DNA of 64,000 nt from an uncultured Treponema sp. (lineage in GTDB: Bacteria; Spirochaetota; Spirochaetia; Treponematales; Treponemataceae), in NCBI GenBank assembly GCA_946186185.1, contig CAMHMJ010000002.1:62001-126000 (forward strand), given 5' to 3'. Below, in pieces: positions 1 to 8,494 of the stretch. The first letter of the stretch is position 1. Every line of letters starts with the position of its first letter. The notes beneath the pieces were generated by a model. It was given only the letters and a program-made list of their open reading frames with translations, searched no databases and was not told where the DNA came from. The position numbers were made by a program, and so were the translations under genes.

Positions 1-235
1 ACAGGCGTCCTAAAATGATAAAGCCTGAAAACTGGCTGCTCTTTATCAAAGTGGGGTCAAAGCCCATGTCTGAGTCATCAACGTAAAAGTTTTCCCAGGT
101 ACCGTCCGTGTTGGTATTTAAATTATCTTCAAGGACAGAAATTTCTGCGGGAGTAAGATGTCTCTTTCCCTTCAGAAGTTCTTCCGGGATAGAAAGCTTT
201 TTGTCGTTTATATTTACAAAAGTTAATGAAGGCAT
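1..235 (-). CDS. DUF4954 family protein, 5' part only
   Basis: Partial gene cut by the window edge; 78 N-terminal residues are visible, beginning MPSLTFVNINDKK. The stretch RHLTPAEISVLEDN, then GFDPTLIKSSQFSG and GFIILGRL, resembles the N-terminus of DUF4954 proteins (LTxEEIxxLExN, later GFDPxxIxxxxFSGxIxLG), a large left-handed-helix-like family common in Treponema and Bacteroidetes. Its function is unknown to me. The ATG at 235 lies 7 nt past a TAAAAT box (247-242) with no Shine-Dalgarno, so it may be leaderless like several genes here. It is divergent from murE. The family call rests on recalled similarity only. Confidence 0.6.
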   Translation of the reverse strand, partial: MPSLTFVNINDKKLSIPEELLKGKRHLTPAEISVLEDNLNTNTDGTWENFYVDDSDMGFDPTLIKSSQFSGFIILGRL

Positions 236-301
236 TGTTTAATTTTACTATATTATGGAAAGTATTTAAAGGGTGCTTTTCTCTCTTTCTTCTATACTAT
301 A

Positions 302-330
302 TTTTCATTCTTAGCAAAAAACGCTAAAAT
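302..330 (+). promoter_or_regulatory. murE promoter, start codon at +1
   Basis: TTTTCA (302-307), a 17-bp spacer, TAAAAT (325-330), then the murE ATG 10 nt after the last -10 base. There is no Shine-Dalgarno between them, which implies a leaderless or nearly leaderless transcript. The -35 is weak (4 of 6). Confidence 0.55.
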
Positions 331-339
331 GGTTCCGTT

Positions 340-2145
340 ATGAAAAAATATCTTTCGCAGCTTTTACCTGCCGTTCAGCATGAAATTTTTGCACTGGACG
401 GAAAATCTGTTATTTCGGATAAAGAGGTTTCTAATGTTCCGGTAACATCCCTTTGCTTTGATTCAAGAAAGGTTACCCGGGGAAGTCTTTTTTTTGCATG
501 GCCGGGGGTTCATTCCGACGGTAATGTTTACATTAAAAGTGCGATTGAAAATGGCGCCACTGCAATTGTCTATCAGGGGGAGCTTTCTCCTTCTCAGAAA
601 GAGGAGTGCGCAAAGGCTGTCATAAAACGACAGCTTGAAATTGAAACTGAGACGGGTCTCGATACCGTTACTTCGACTTCCCAGGACGAAGCCTTCAGTT
701 TAAAAAAGCTTTTAGTTCCGGTTTTTATTAAGGTTTCGGATTCACGGCGTGCCATGGCTCCCATTGCTTCTGCTTTCTACGATAATCCTTCAAGCCGGAT
801 GGTGGTTATCGGCGTTACCGGTACGGAAGGAAAATCCAGTACAGTTTCCTTTATCTGGCAGCTTTTAAAACAGTGCGGTCAGAAGGCAGGCTTTATTTCC
901 ACAGTTGAATATTCCTACGGAGAAGAAGCCCTTCCAAATCCGGAACATCAGACAACTCCGGAATCTCCGCTTATTCAGATGCATCTTGCAAATATGCTTG
1001 AAAACGGCTGTAAATATGCAGTAGTTGAGTCTTCAAGTCACGGACTTTCCGCAAAACTGAACCGTTTAGGCTGCGTTCAGTTCGATACTGCGGTTTTTAT
1101 GAATGTTACCCTTGAACACCTGGAATTTCACAAGAATTTTGAAACCTACAGGAACGATAAGGCAAACCTTTTCAGAATGCTGGATTCCCACGACCACATC
1201 AAGGTTATTGCCGGGGAAAAGGTTCGCGTTCCTTCCATAGGAATTGTAAATCTTGAAGACGAAAGCGCTGAGTTCTTTATAAATGCCACAAAAAAACATG
1301 TTTACGGCTTTACCACAAACGGAGAGGCAGGAAAACTTGCTTCAGAAAAAGGTGAAAATGCCGTTTCCCTTCCAAAAATCCCGGAAAACCTGCGCTATAT
1401 GACGGGAAAAAATATTGCGAGTGCCCGCTACGGCCTTGAGTTTACAGTGGACGCTGACGGCGAAAGTGCTCTTTATCCGGACAATTTTGATCCGGTTCTT
1501 CCAAGAAAGCATGTTTCCTTCAGCGTAAAGTCACCTTTCCCGGGAGCTTTTAATGCCTACAACCTTATGGCAGCCATTACCGCTGTTTCCAGCGTAACTT
1601 CCCTTTCTTTTGAAGAGGTGGCTTCAAAGGTTTCTCTTCTTAAACCTGTAAAGGGACGCATGACCCTTATTGAAAAAGGGCAGCCTTTCGAGCTCATCGT
1701 TGACTATGCCCATACTCCAAGCTCCTTTGAAACAATTTTCCCGCCATTAAGAAAACGCTGCAACGGAAGAATGTTCTGTCTTTTTGGAAGCGGCGGGGAG
1801 CGGGATTTAACAAAGCGTCCTCTTCAGGGAGCCATTGCAGCCCGCTACTGCGATGTGGTTTTCCTGAGCGATGAAGACCCTCGCGGAGAAGATCCGGAAA
1901 CTCTTTTGCGTGATATTGCAAAGGGCGCTTTTGAGGAAGGAAAGAAAGAGGGGGAGAACCTTTTTATTGTTCCGGACAGAAAAAAAGCAATTCGTGAAGT
2001 TTTCAAGATGGCAGGGAAGGGAGATATTGTTCTTCTTCTTGGAAAGAGCCACGAAAATTCAATTATTTATAAAGACTATGTAATGCCTTACGACGAAATT
2101 TCAGAAGCGGAAAAAGCCCTTTCTGAAATGGGGTATAAGGCGTAA
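340..2145 (+). CDS. murE: UDP-N-acetylmuramoyl-dipeptide amino-acid ligase MurE
   Basis: Cytoplasmic Mur ligase that adds the third residue (a diamino acid) to UDP-MurNAc-L-Ala-D-Glu. The ATP loop GVTGTEGKSST is at about residues 159-169, and the central and C-terminal Mur ligase domains follow (VVESSSHGL, DYAHTPSSFE, FGSGGERD). At 601 residues it is about 100 longer than usual, with extra sequence in the N-terminal domain (about 85-125) and around 310-390. The substrate loop reads SDEDPRGEDP near residue 508, keeping the DPR of meso-DAP enzymes but not the full DNPR. Characterised treponemes use L-ornithine, so substrate choice is open. It heads a cell-wall block with ddl, murD and an M15 peptidase. 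Confidence 0.93.
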   Translation: MKKYLSQLLPAVQHEIFALDGKSVISDKEVSNVPVTSLCFDSRKVTRGSLFFAWPGVHSDGNVYIKSAIENGATAIVYQGELSPSQKEECAKAVIKRQLEIETETGLDTVTSTSQDEAFSLKKLLVPVFIKVSDSRRAMAPIASAFYDNPSSRMVVIGVTGTEGKSSTVSFIWQLLKQCGQKAGFISTVEYSYGEEALPNPEHQTTPESPLIQMHLANMLENGCKYAVVESSSHGLSAKLNRLGCVQFDTAVFMNVTLEHLEFHKNFETYRNDKANLFRMLDSHDHIKVIAGEKVRVPSIGIVNLEDESAEFFINATKKHVYGFTTNGEAGKLASEKGENAVSLPKIPENLRYMTGKNIASARYGLEFTVDADGESALYPDNFDPVLPRKHVSFSVKSPFPGAFNAYNLMAAITAVSSVTSLSFEEVASKVSLLKPVKGRMTLIEKGQPFELIVDYAHTPSSFETIFPPLRKRCNGRMFCLFGSGGERDLTKRPLQGAIAARYCDVVFLSDEDPRGEDPETLLRDIAKGAFEEGKKEGENLFIVPDRKKAIREVFKMAGKGDIVLLLGKSHENSIIYKDYVMPYDEISEAEKALSEMGYKA

Positions 2146-2195
2146 GGTTTCGATATATAGGAAGCGGAAAAGCCGTTTTTCTTAAGGAGTAAAGT

Positions 2196-3323
2196 ATGAA
2201 AGTAACAGTAATATACGGAGGCCGCTCAGGTGAGCATGAAATCAGCCTTATCAGTGCGGCTGCAATTGTGCGCGGAATTGCACTTGAGAATGAAGTAACA
2301 CTAATCGGTATCACCAAGGAAGGCCGCTGGTATCTTCAGCCGGAAAGCGAGCTGGAACGCATAAAAAGCGACAAGACTGCGGCCTTCAAGATTTTTGAAG
2401 ATGAAAAGAACGAGGTTTTTGTTCGTCCTGCAGCCGGAAAAAAGGCTTTTTCGACAAAAGATGCCCAGATTGAAACGGATGTAGTTTTCCCGGCTCTTCA
2501 CGGAACCTATGGCGAAGACGGTACAATTCAGGGGCTTCTTGAAATGGCTGAAATTCCATATGTAGGCTGTACAACCCTTGCAAGTTCCCTCACTATGGAT
2601 AAGGAAAAAACAAAGGTTGTGGTAAAGGACGCAGGTGTTCCTGTAGTTCCATACATCTGCATCAAGCGGAGCGAACTGAACGACTCTGCCATGTATGACG
2701 AGATTTTCCAGAGGGCAATCGATGAACTTGGCTTCCCGCTTTTTGTTAAGCCATGCTGTGCCGGTTCTTCAAACGGAGCTTCCCGTGCAAACAATAAAAA
2801 AGAACTTTCATACTCCCTGATGGAAGCCTTCAGCTGGGACGACAAGGTAATGATTGAAAAGGCCGTTAATGCCCGTGAAATCGAATGTTCCGTAACAGGA
2901 AACAGCGTTACCTTCTCCCCTGAAAACGATTTCGAAGCCGTAACGGCTTATATTCCGGGAGAAATCTGCCCGACCCACACCTTCTACGATTTTGACGCAA
3001 AATACAACGACCCTGAGGGGGCAAAGCTTAAAATTCCTGCTGACCTTTCAGAGGATTTGTTAGAAACCATCCGTTCTTTTGCCGTAAAAGTATACAGTTC
3101 GCTGGATGCAGCAGGCCTTTCCCGTGTTGATTTCTTTATCGACAGGGACGACGGAAACATCTATTTCAATGAAATTAACACAATGCCGGGCTTTACACCA
3201 ATTTCAATGTTCCCGAAAATGTGTGATGTTGCGGGGCTCCCATTTGACAAGCTGGTTCTCCTTCTCTTAGAGGAAGCCGTAGAACGCTTTAATGCAAAGG
3301 AAAGACTCCAGACTTCAAGATAA
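2196..3323 (+). CDS. ddl: D-alanine--D-alanine ligase
   Basis: ATP-grasp enzyme joining two D-alanines for the UDP-MurNAc-pentapeptide. Visible motifs are the N-terminal VIYGGRSGEHEISLISA, the substrate loop HGTYGEDGTIQG (about 90-101), the ATP-grasp segment PLFVKPCCAGSS and the C-terminal Mg/substrate motif FNEINTMPGFTPIS (about 325-338). It is 375 residues long, normal for the family. The start is set by AAGGAG 6 nt upstream of the ATG. It lies 50 nt after murE on the same strand and is probably co-transcribed with it. Confidence 0.95.
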   Translation: MKVTVIYGGRSGEHEISLISAAAIVRGIALENEVTLIGITKEGRWYLQPESELERIKSDKTAAFKIFEDEKNEVFVRPAAGKKAFSTKDAQIETDVVFPALHGTYGEDGTIQGLLEMAEIPYVGCTTLASSLTMDKEKTKVVVKDAGVPVVPYICIKRSELNDSAMYDEIFQRAIDELGFPLFVKPCCAGSSNGASRANNKKELSYSLMEAFSWDDKVMIEKAVNAREIECSVTGNSVTFSPENDFEAVTAYIPGEICPTHTFYDFDAKYNDPEGAKLKIPADLSEDLLETIRSFAVKVYSSLDAAGLSRVDFFIDRDDGNIYFNEINTMPGFTPISMFPKMCDVAGLPFDKLVLLLLEEAVERFNAKERLQTSR

Positions 3324-3432
3324 AGCTTGCTGGCTTTTGCCGGTGCAGGAACGGCTAGAGGCGGCCTGTGACCGGTTTTTGGCGGAGTGTATCAGGCGCT
3401 GAACAGGCGTACATTGCAATTAAGGAAAGATT

Positions 3433-5028
3433 ATGCATGAGTATTCAAGAACATGTGCTTTTAAAAGCATAGAAGATATCAGGGGAAAGCGTGTTACCAT
3501 TATGGGCCTTGGCCTGAACGGAGGCGGAGAAGCATCTGCCCGTTTTTTTGCAGAGAAGGGGGCCATTGTAACCGTAACCGACATGAAAACTCATGAGGAT
3601 CTTCTTCCTTCAATAGAGCGCCTTAAGGACCTTGAAGCAGATGGCGGCAAGGAAACAGAAGGAAAAATCCGCTATGTTCTTGGAAAGCACGAATTAAGTG
3701 ATTTTGAAAATGCCGACTGCGTAATCAAAAATCCCGGCGTAAAATTTGAAGGAAACAAATATCTTCAGGCTGCAAAAGCAATTGAAAGCGATATTTCCAT
3801 TTTCCTTCGTTTTTCAAAAAGCCCCATAATTGCAGTTACCGGAAGCAAGGGTAAAAGCAGCACCGTAAGCGCCATTTACTACGGTCTTAAACAGGCTGGC
3901 TTCAATGCCTTTCTTGGGGGAAATATCACTGTAAGCCCCCTTACTTTTTTTGATAAAACTTCTTCAGACACTCCTGTTGTCCTGGAGCTTTCAAGCTGGC
4001 AGCTTGCAGACTTGCGGGGCCGGGGCGTGCTGAAACCTTACATTTCAATTATTACAAAAATCGTTCCTGACCATCAGAACTGGTACGGCAACATGACCAG
4101 CTATGTTCAGGACAAAAAGCTTATCTACGCAGACCAGACCCGGGGTGACTGGACAATCGTTGATTTTGATGGTGACGAGCCTTCTTACGCCCCTTCTGCC
4201 TGCGGTGTAGAAAATGCTGAAGGAAAAAGCTGGGGCGATATTTTTGCTTCAGAATCTAAGGCTACCGTTCTGCGCTATTCCAAAACAAAACCGGATCAGA
4301 AAATGTTCGGCGTGTGGGATGAAAACTCTTCTGAAGGCAGAGTCCTCCTTCCGGGAATGGAAGAAAGCGAAGTAATTCTTGATAATCTTAAGGTTCCGGG
4401 GCGTCACATGCGGACAAATGTGCTTAATGCCGCCCTTGTTCTCTACCTTATGCACATTCCTGCAGAGCGTATTAAAAGCATTCTTGAAAACTGGGAAGGA
4501 ACTCCTCACAGACTTCAGTATTTTCACACCTATGCCGGCAGCGTGCGTTTTTTCAATGATTCCTGTGCTACCGTTCCAGAGGCAGTTACGGAAGCAACAA
4601 AGGCTTTCCAGAAGCCTGTAATTCTTTTAACCGGTGGAACTGATAAAGGACTTTCATTTGAGCCTCTTGTAAAAACCCTTAAGGACGTAAATAATCCCCT
4701 TTACCCGAAAAAGATTTTCCTTCTGGCGGGAACCGGCACCGATAAACTCATTGCTGGACTTTCTGATTCTGAAAATGTCGCCTCTGCCACTGATAAAAAC
4801 ATCCCTGCCGCTTCCGGAAAATCTTCCGGTGTAGACAATGTCAGCTGGGAAGGACCGTTTCCGTCTTTAAAGGAAATGCTTTCTGCCGTAAAAGATTATA
4901 TCGACCGGAACAATATTCAGAATGTGGATGTGGTTTTCAGTCCGGGAGCCACAAGCTTCGGCCTTTTTAAGAACGAATTTGACCGGGGAAATCAGTTTAT
5001 GAACGGTGTAAAGGAGCTTTTTAATTGA
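3433..5028 (+). CDS. murD: UDP-N-acetylmuramoylalanine--D-glutamate ligase MurD
   Basis: Mur ligase adding D-Glu to UDP-MurNAc-L-Ala. The N-terminal Rossmann-like domain begins VTIMGLGLNGGGEASARFFAEKG and is followed by VIKNPGVK; the ATP loop AVTGSKGKSSTVSA is at about residues 134-147; LELSSWQL and the C-terminal-domain stretch FNDSCATVPEAV...LTGGTDKG are typical of MurD. At 531 residues it is longer than the usual 440-460, with extra sequence near 255-310 and 445-475. A 109-nt gap separates it from ddl. Its TGA overlaps the TTG start of the next gene, so translation is probably coupled. Confidence 0.93.
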   Translation: MHEYSRTCAFKSIEDIRGKRVTIMGLGLNGGGEASARFFAEKGAIVTVTDMKTHEDLLPSIERLKDLEADGGKETEGKIRYVLGKHELSDFENADCVIKNPGVKFEGNKYLQAAKAIESDISIFLRFSKSPIIAVTGSKGKSSTVSAIYYGLKQAGFNAFLGGNITVSPLTFFDKTSSDTPVVLELSSWQLADLRGRGVLKPYISIITKIVPDHQNWYGNMTSYVQDKKLIYADQTRGDWTIVDFDGDEPSYAPSACGVENAEGKSWGDIFASESKATVLRYSKTKPDQKMFGVWDENSSEGRVLLPGMEESEVILDNLKVPGRHMRTNVLNAALVLYLMHIPAERIKSILENWEGTPHRLQYFHTYAGSVRFFNDSCATVPEAVTEATKAFQKPVILLTGGTDKGLSFEPLVKTLKDVNNPLYPKKIFLLAGTGTDKLIAGLSDSENVASATDKNIPAASGKSSGVDNVSWEGPFPSLKEMLSAVKDYIDRNNIQNVDVVFSPGATSFGLFKNEFDRGNQFMNGVKELFN

Positions 5029-5984
5029 GAAAAGCCTTTCTTTTTCCACAGACTTTCCTGATTTTCCTGTTTTTTTCCTTCTCATTGAGTTCTCTGCCCG
5101 CGGCAGAACAAATATATTCAGACCTTCCCCGGGAAACCAGCCTTCCATTTGCAAAATGGTGGGAGCCGGAGGGGCTTGAAGTTTTTAAGGCCGCCTATCC
5201 CGACCTGATTTTCATTCCCACCTTTGATAAAGAAAAGAATGACTGGCTTATTCACATAATTGTTGATAACGGCGGCTCTGCCTCTCAGGGGAAAAAAAAG
5301 GAAACTGCCCTTTACTGGGCTGAGGGGAGATTTTTGCCGGAAGAAAAGCTTCCTGACGCCTCAAAATACCGGAAAATGGTCTATCCCTATACAAAACATG
5401 TTCCGGATCCAAAAAACTTCACGGAAGAAGATATTTCCCGGATAAAAGAATATACTTCAAAAGAAAGCCGGGAAAATGCGCCAATAGACCCGCCTTTTCT
5501 TTACGATTTTATCTATGACTGTAAAACCCGGGCAAGTCTTGAAAGCCACATCGTAAAGGTTCAGTTTCTGGGCTTTACCCTCAATGTTCACGAACGGATT
5601 AAGGACAAGGTTCTCAGGGTTGAAAAAAGAATAAAAGCTCTCCCTGAAACTCCGGAATTGAAGGCTTTTATTTCCACTCTAAACCGCGTTGACTGCTATA
5701 ACTGGAGAAGCGTCCGAGACACCGAAAACCGTTCCTTCCACAGTCTTGCCCTTGCAATCGATATTCTGCCCCGTGGTTACTACCAGAAATTCATTTACTG
5801 GGGCTGGCAGCGGCAGTGGGATAGTGAAGGCTGGTTCATGACGCCTCTTGAAAAACGCTGGATGCCGCCCCAGGAAATTATCGATATTTTTGTAAGCGAA
5901 GGCTTTTTGTGGGGCGGAAGCTGGATAGTCTGGGACAATATGCACTTTGAATACCGCCCGGAAGTCCTGCTTTTTAATAAATAG
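5025..5984 (+). CDS. Secreted M15-type D-alanyl-D-alanine carboxypeptidase-like protein
   Basis: Predicted exported zinc peptidase trimming peptidoglycan stems. An N-terminal signal peptide (MRKAFLFPQTFLIFLFFSFS..) is followed by a C-terminal M15/VanY-like core: SFHSLALAIDI carries the H-x6-D zinc pair near residues 239-246 and NMHFEYRPE the third zinc histidine near 306. The TTG start at 5025 overlaps the murD stop by 4 nt and has AAGGAG (5011-5016) at 8 nt spacing, which supports this unusual start. Being last in the mur block fits a wall-modifying role. The exact bond cleaved (DD- or LD-) cannot be told. Confidence 0.75.
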   Translation: MRKAFLFPQTFLIFLFFSFSLSSLPAAEQIYSDLPRETSLPFAKWWEPEGLEVFKAAYPDLIFIPTFDKEKNDWLIHIIVDNGGSASQGKKKETALYWAEGRFLPEEKLPDASKYRKMVYPYTKHVPDPKNFTEEDISRIKEYTSKESRENAPIDPPFLYDFIYDCKTRASLESHIVKVQFLGFTLNVHERIKDKVLRVEKRIKALPETPELKAFISTLNRVDCYNWRSVRDTENRSFHSLALAIDILPRGYYQKFIYWGWQRQWDSEGWFMTPLEKRWMPPQEIIDIFVSEGFLWGGSWIVWDNMHFEYRPEVLLFNK

Positions 5985-6237
5985 GGCGAAAACCTGCTGC
6001 CCGGGTCTTTCTTCGCAAAAATCGGGGAATTTTTACTCAAAATCTGCCTTTTCTTTCAAAAATCTGAATATTTTTTTCCATTTTTTCTTTTTATCTGGGG
6101 GCGAACTGGTCTTCCTACGGGCCTTCCAGAGCCCGCCAGAGGCTCGGTGCTTCGCACTGGTCACTTTCGTGCCCACTCTTCCACGCCCGCGCCCGTATTT
6201 TTCCTTGATAAAAACTTTTCCCACCTTCCCCCAAAAC
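5985..6237. other. Non-coding, GC-rich structured gap
   Basis: This gap between the M15 gene and the hsp20 promoter holds no convincing gene; the open frames through it are low-complexity. A T-rich stretch (about 6040-6100) is followed by a GC-rich segment (6105-6190) with short adjacent hairpins: GAGCC/GGCTC (6129-6133/6141-6145) and GTGC/GCAC (6147-6150/6154-6157, triloop). It could be a decayed repeat, a small RNA or the activator-binding region for the sigma-54 promoter just downstream. Confidence 0.4.
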
Positions 6238-6254
6238 TTGGCACGCTTTTTGCA
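6238..6254 (+). promoter_or_regulatory. Sigma-54 (RpoN) promoter of hsp20
   Basis: TTGGCACG (6238-6245), 4 nt, TTGCA (6250-6254). The invariant GG (6240-6241) and GC (6252-6253) are separated by exactly 10 bases, and the site matches the YTGGCACG-N4-TTGCW consensus at every position. Transcription should start near 6265, giving a leader of about 130 nt before hsp20. A bacterial enhancer-binding activator would be required. Confidence 0.85.
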
Positions 6255-6313
6255 TATTCTTAAGAGAACAATATTTTTGTCAGAATGAATGTTGTTGTTT
6301 AAAAGAGGGATTA

Positions 6314-6343
6314 AAAACAGGGGTCCCGCTGTGAGCCTGTTTT
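6314..6343. repeat. Solo arm of the dispersed palindromic repeat
   Basis: AAAACAGG (6314-6321) and CCTGTTTT (6336-6343) form an 8-bp stem around GTCCCGCTGTGAG, a variant of the GTTCCCGCTGAGAGCC arm found at 14.6, 32.1 and 41.4 kb. It would fold in the 5' leader of the hsp20 transcript. Confidence 0.6.
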
Positions 6344-6398
6344 GGATAGCCAGTTATTAAACGACACATTCATTCTATTACTTTCAAGGAGGTTCGTT

Positions 6399-6893
6399 AT
6401 GAACACTATTTCAATGCTTGATTCACTTTTTAATGCTGGTCTTGGTACAGTTCCGTGCTATGTTACAAAAAGCGTGCCATTCGTTCCAAAGGCTGATGTC
6501 CGCCAGACAAAAGAGGCTTACAAAATCGATTTAGAGCTTCCGGGAAGAACCGAAGATGAATTTGATATCACTCTTGAAAAAAATAATCTTTCCATTGCTT
6601 CAAGAAAAATTGCAAAAGCTGCGGAGTCTGACAACGACTCAGAAGAAAAAACTTCAGCTTCTGATGCTGCTTTAAAAGCTGATTCCGGTGCTTTCAAAAC
6701 TCACGAAAACTCCGTGCCGGAAAAATACCTTCTTCGTGAACGGCCTGTCCGGGATTTTAAGCGCACCTTTATTCTTCCGGAAGATGCATCTGGTGAAGAA
6801 ATTTCTGCTTCCTATAAGAACGGAATCTTAAATATCACGATTCCAAGAAAGCCGGAAACCCTTCCTCGAAAAATCAATATCACCTGCGCTTAA
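6399..6893 (+). CDS. Small heat-shock protein, Hsp20/alpha-crystallin family
   Basis: ATP-independent holdase that binds unfolding proteins in the cytoplasm. The alpha-crystallin fold is recognised from PKADVRQTKEAYKIDLELPG, the closing FKRTFILPEDASGEEISASYKNGILNITIP and the tail motif. A charged, Ser/Ala-rich insert of about 45 residues (near 70-115) splits the domain and makes the protein 164 residues, somewhat long. The start is the ATG at 6399 because a full AAGGAGG lies just upstream (6387-6393); a longer frame beginning at 6342 lacks one. Expression is predicted from the sigma-54 promoter at 6238, unusual for this family. Confidence 0.88.
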   Translation: MNTISMLDSLFNAGLGTVPCYVTKSVPFVPKADVRQTKEAYKIDLELPGRTEDEFDITLEKNNLSIASRKIAKAAESDNDSEEKTSASDAALKADSGAFKTHENSVPEKYLLRERPVRDFKRTFILPEDASGEEISASYKNGILNITIPRKPETLPRKINITCA

Positions 6894-6920
6894 TTTTTGC
6901 CTGCATCACCTGCGCTTAAT
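6879..6920. repeat. Direct repeat over the hsp20 stop codon
   Basis: ATCACCTGCGCTTAAT occurs at 6879-6894 (last hsp20 codons, stop included) and again at 6905-6920, 26 bp apart. It looks like a small tandem duplication of the gene end. Confidence 0.8.
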
Positions 6921-6938
6921 GATGAGCAAAAATCTGTG

Positions 6939-6967
6939 TTGCTAAAAGTTCCCCGTTTTTCTATAAT
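6939..6967 (+). promoter_or_regulatory. hisH promoter, start codon at +1
   Basis: TTGCTA (6939-6944), 17 bp, TATAAT (6962-6967), then the hisH ATG 10 nt later. No Shine-Dalgarno precedes the ATG, so the message is predicted to be leaderless or to have about 2-3 leader bases. Confidence 0.8.
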
Positions 6968-6976
6968 AGCACCGTT

Positions 6977-7615
6977 ATGACAGGAATTATAGATTACAAT
7001 GCGGGGAACGTTACCAGCGTAGAGCGTGCCCTTGCTTACATAAACGCACCGTATATTATGTCAAAAGAGCCGGAAAAGCTTTCAAACTGCGACCGGCTGA
7101 TTTTTCCCGGGGTAGGAGAAGCAAAGTACGCCATGGAAATGCTCAAAAAGTCCGGCTTTGACGTTTTTATCAAAGAATGGGTAAAGAGCGGCAAAAAGCT
7201 TATGGGTATCTGCCTTGGAAGCCAGATTATCTTTGACTGGTCGGAAGAGGGGGACACTCCCTGCCTTGGGATAATTCCCGGAAAAATCCGTTCCTTTTCC
7301 AGTCTCTGGAAAGAAAAAGGCATAAAGGAAGGAGAGTTCAAGTCTCCTCAGATTGGTTATAACGATTTAACATACCAGAACGGTTCTTCATCTCTTCTTT
7401 CCGGAATCCCGGAACATTCAGATTTTTATTTCGTTCATTCATATGTAATCTGCCCGGAAGACAAAACAGTAATAAAGGCTGTTACCGATTACGGAATTCA
7501 GGTTCCTTCCTGCGTTGAAAAGGATAATATTACCGCCTTTCAGTTCCATCCGGAAAAATCCGGAGAAAAAGGTCTTCAGATTTTACGAAATTTCACTGCG
7601 GAAGATTTAAAATAG
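6977..7615 (+). CDS. hisH: Imidazole glycerol phosphate synthase, glutaminase subunit HisH
   Basis: Class I glutamine amidotransferase that hydrolyses glutamine and channels ammonia to HisF for the fifth step of histidine biosynthesis, which also yields AICAR. IIDYNAGNVTSVERAL marks the N-terminus; the nucleophile elbow GICLGSQIIF holds Cys near residue 78, and FQFHPEKSG carries the catalytic His/Glu near 190. The length of 212 residues is normal. hisF follows 65 nt later on the same strand. Only these two his genes and a histidinol phosphatase at 56 kb are in the window. Confidence 0.95.
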   Translation: MTGIIDYNAGNVTSVERALAYINAPYIMSKEPEKLSNCDRLIFPGVGEAKYAMEMLKKSGFDVFIKEWVKSGKKLMGICLGSQIIFDWSEEGDTPCLGIIPGKIRSFSSLWKEKGIKEGEFKSPQIGYNDLTYQNGSSSLLSGIPEHSDFYFVHSYVICPEDKTVIKAVTDYGIQVPSCVEKDNITAFQFHPEKSGEKGLQILRNFTAEDLK

Positions 7616-7680
7616 CTTTCTGCAAGTCTGGCTCCGTGGTATGCGGGGTGTGTGAGTTTTAAGCGCTCGAGGTTAGAAAA

Positions 7681-8445
7681 ATGTTTAAAAAGCGAATAAT
7701 TGTTTGTCTTGATGTAAAGGATGGCCGCACAACAAAGGGTGTTAAGTTCTTAAATAACGTTGATATCGGTGACCCGGTGGAAATGGCAGCTGAATACTAC
7801 CGTCAGGGTGTGGATGAACTTGTATTTTACGATATCATTGCAAGCGCCCGGGGCCGAGGCCCGATTCTGGAGCTTATTTCAAATGTGGCAAAACAGGTTT
7901 TCATTCCCTTCTGTGTCGGCGGCGGAATAAAAACAATTGATGATATTCGCGACACAATTCTTGCAGGTGCAGAAAAAGTCAGCCTGAACAGTCCTGCGGT
8001 CAGAAATCCGGAGCTCATAAGTGAAGGAGCAAAGATTTTTGGTTCCCAGTGTATTGTTCTTGGAATGGATGTCCGAAAGGATTCTTCAAAACCAAGCGGC
8101 TACGGAACAACAATAAACGGCGGACGGGTTGATACAGGTCTTGATGCCCTGGAATGGGCAAAAAAAGCCGTTTCTCTTGGCGCCGGCGAAATCGTCCTCA
8201 ATTCCATGGATGCAGACGGAACAAAAGAAGGCTATGACATCGAACTTACCAGAATGATCAGCGAGGCCGTAAGCGTTCCTGTAATTGCTTCCGGCGGGGC
8301 AGGAAAACCTGAGCACCTTACCGAAGTATTAACAGAGGGAAAAGCAAGCGCTGCCCTGATTGCTTCAATGGTTCACTCAAAGGCTTATACCGTGGGTTCA
8401 ATCAAGGACGAGCTTTCAAAGGCCGGCGTTCCGGTAAGGTATTAA
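7681..8445 (+). CDS. hisF: Imidazole glycerol phosphate synthase, cyclase subunit HisF
   Basis: TIM-barrel cyclase that uses ammonia from HisH to make imidazole glycerol phosphate and AICAR from PRFAR. Conserved segments: [16 protein letters not shown] with catalytic Asp11, [35 protein letters not shown] with the second catalytic Asp, and [13 protein letters not shown], the phosphate-binding half-barrel repeat. It is 254 residues, as expected. GAGG lies 8 nt before the ATG. It is convergent with queD. Confidence 0.96.
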   Translation: MFKKRIIVCLDVKDGRTTKGVKFLNNVDIGDPVEMAAEYYRQGVDELVFYDIIASARGRGPILELISNVAKQVFIPFCVGGGIKTIDDIRDTILAGAEKVSLNSPAVRNPELISEGAKIFGSQCIVLGMDVRKDSSKPSGYGTTINGGRVDTGLDALEWAKKAVSLGAGEIVLNSMDADGTKEGYDIELTRMISEAVSVPVIASGGAGKPEHLTEVLTEGKASAALIASMVHSKAYTVGSIKDELSKAGVPVRY

Positions 8446-8494
8446 TTGAGTGCGGCTTTCCCCGCAAGGTTGCATTTTGTAACAGCGGAATAAA

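Noticed and set aside
3324..3432. Possible tRNA or small RNA in the ddl-murD gap
   Set aside because: No cloverleaf, CCA end or T-loop motif; only short GC-rich words.
5947..6288. Open frame of 113 codons after the M15 gene
   Set aside because: Phe/Ser/Pro-rich, no ribosome site, overlaps the M15 end and the sigma-54 promoter; no protein-like pattern.
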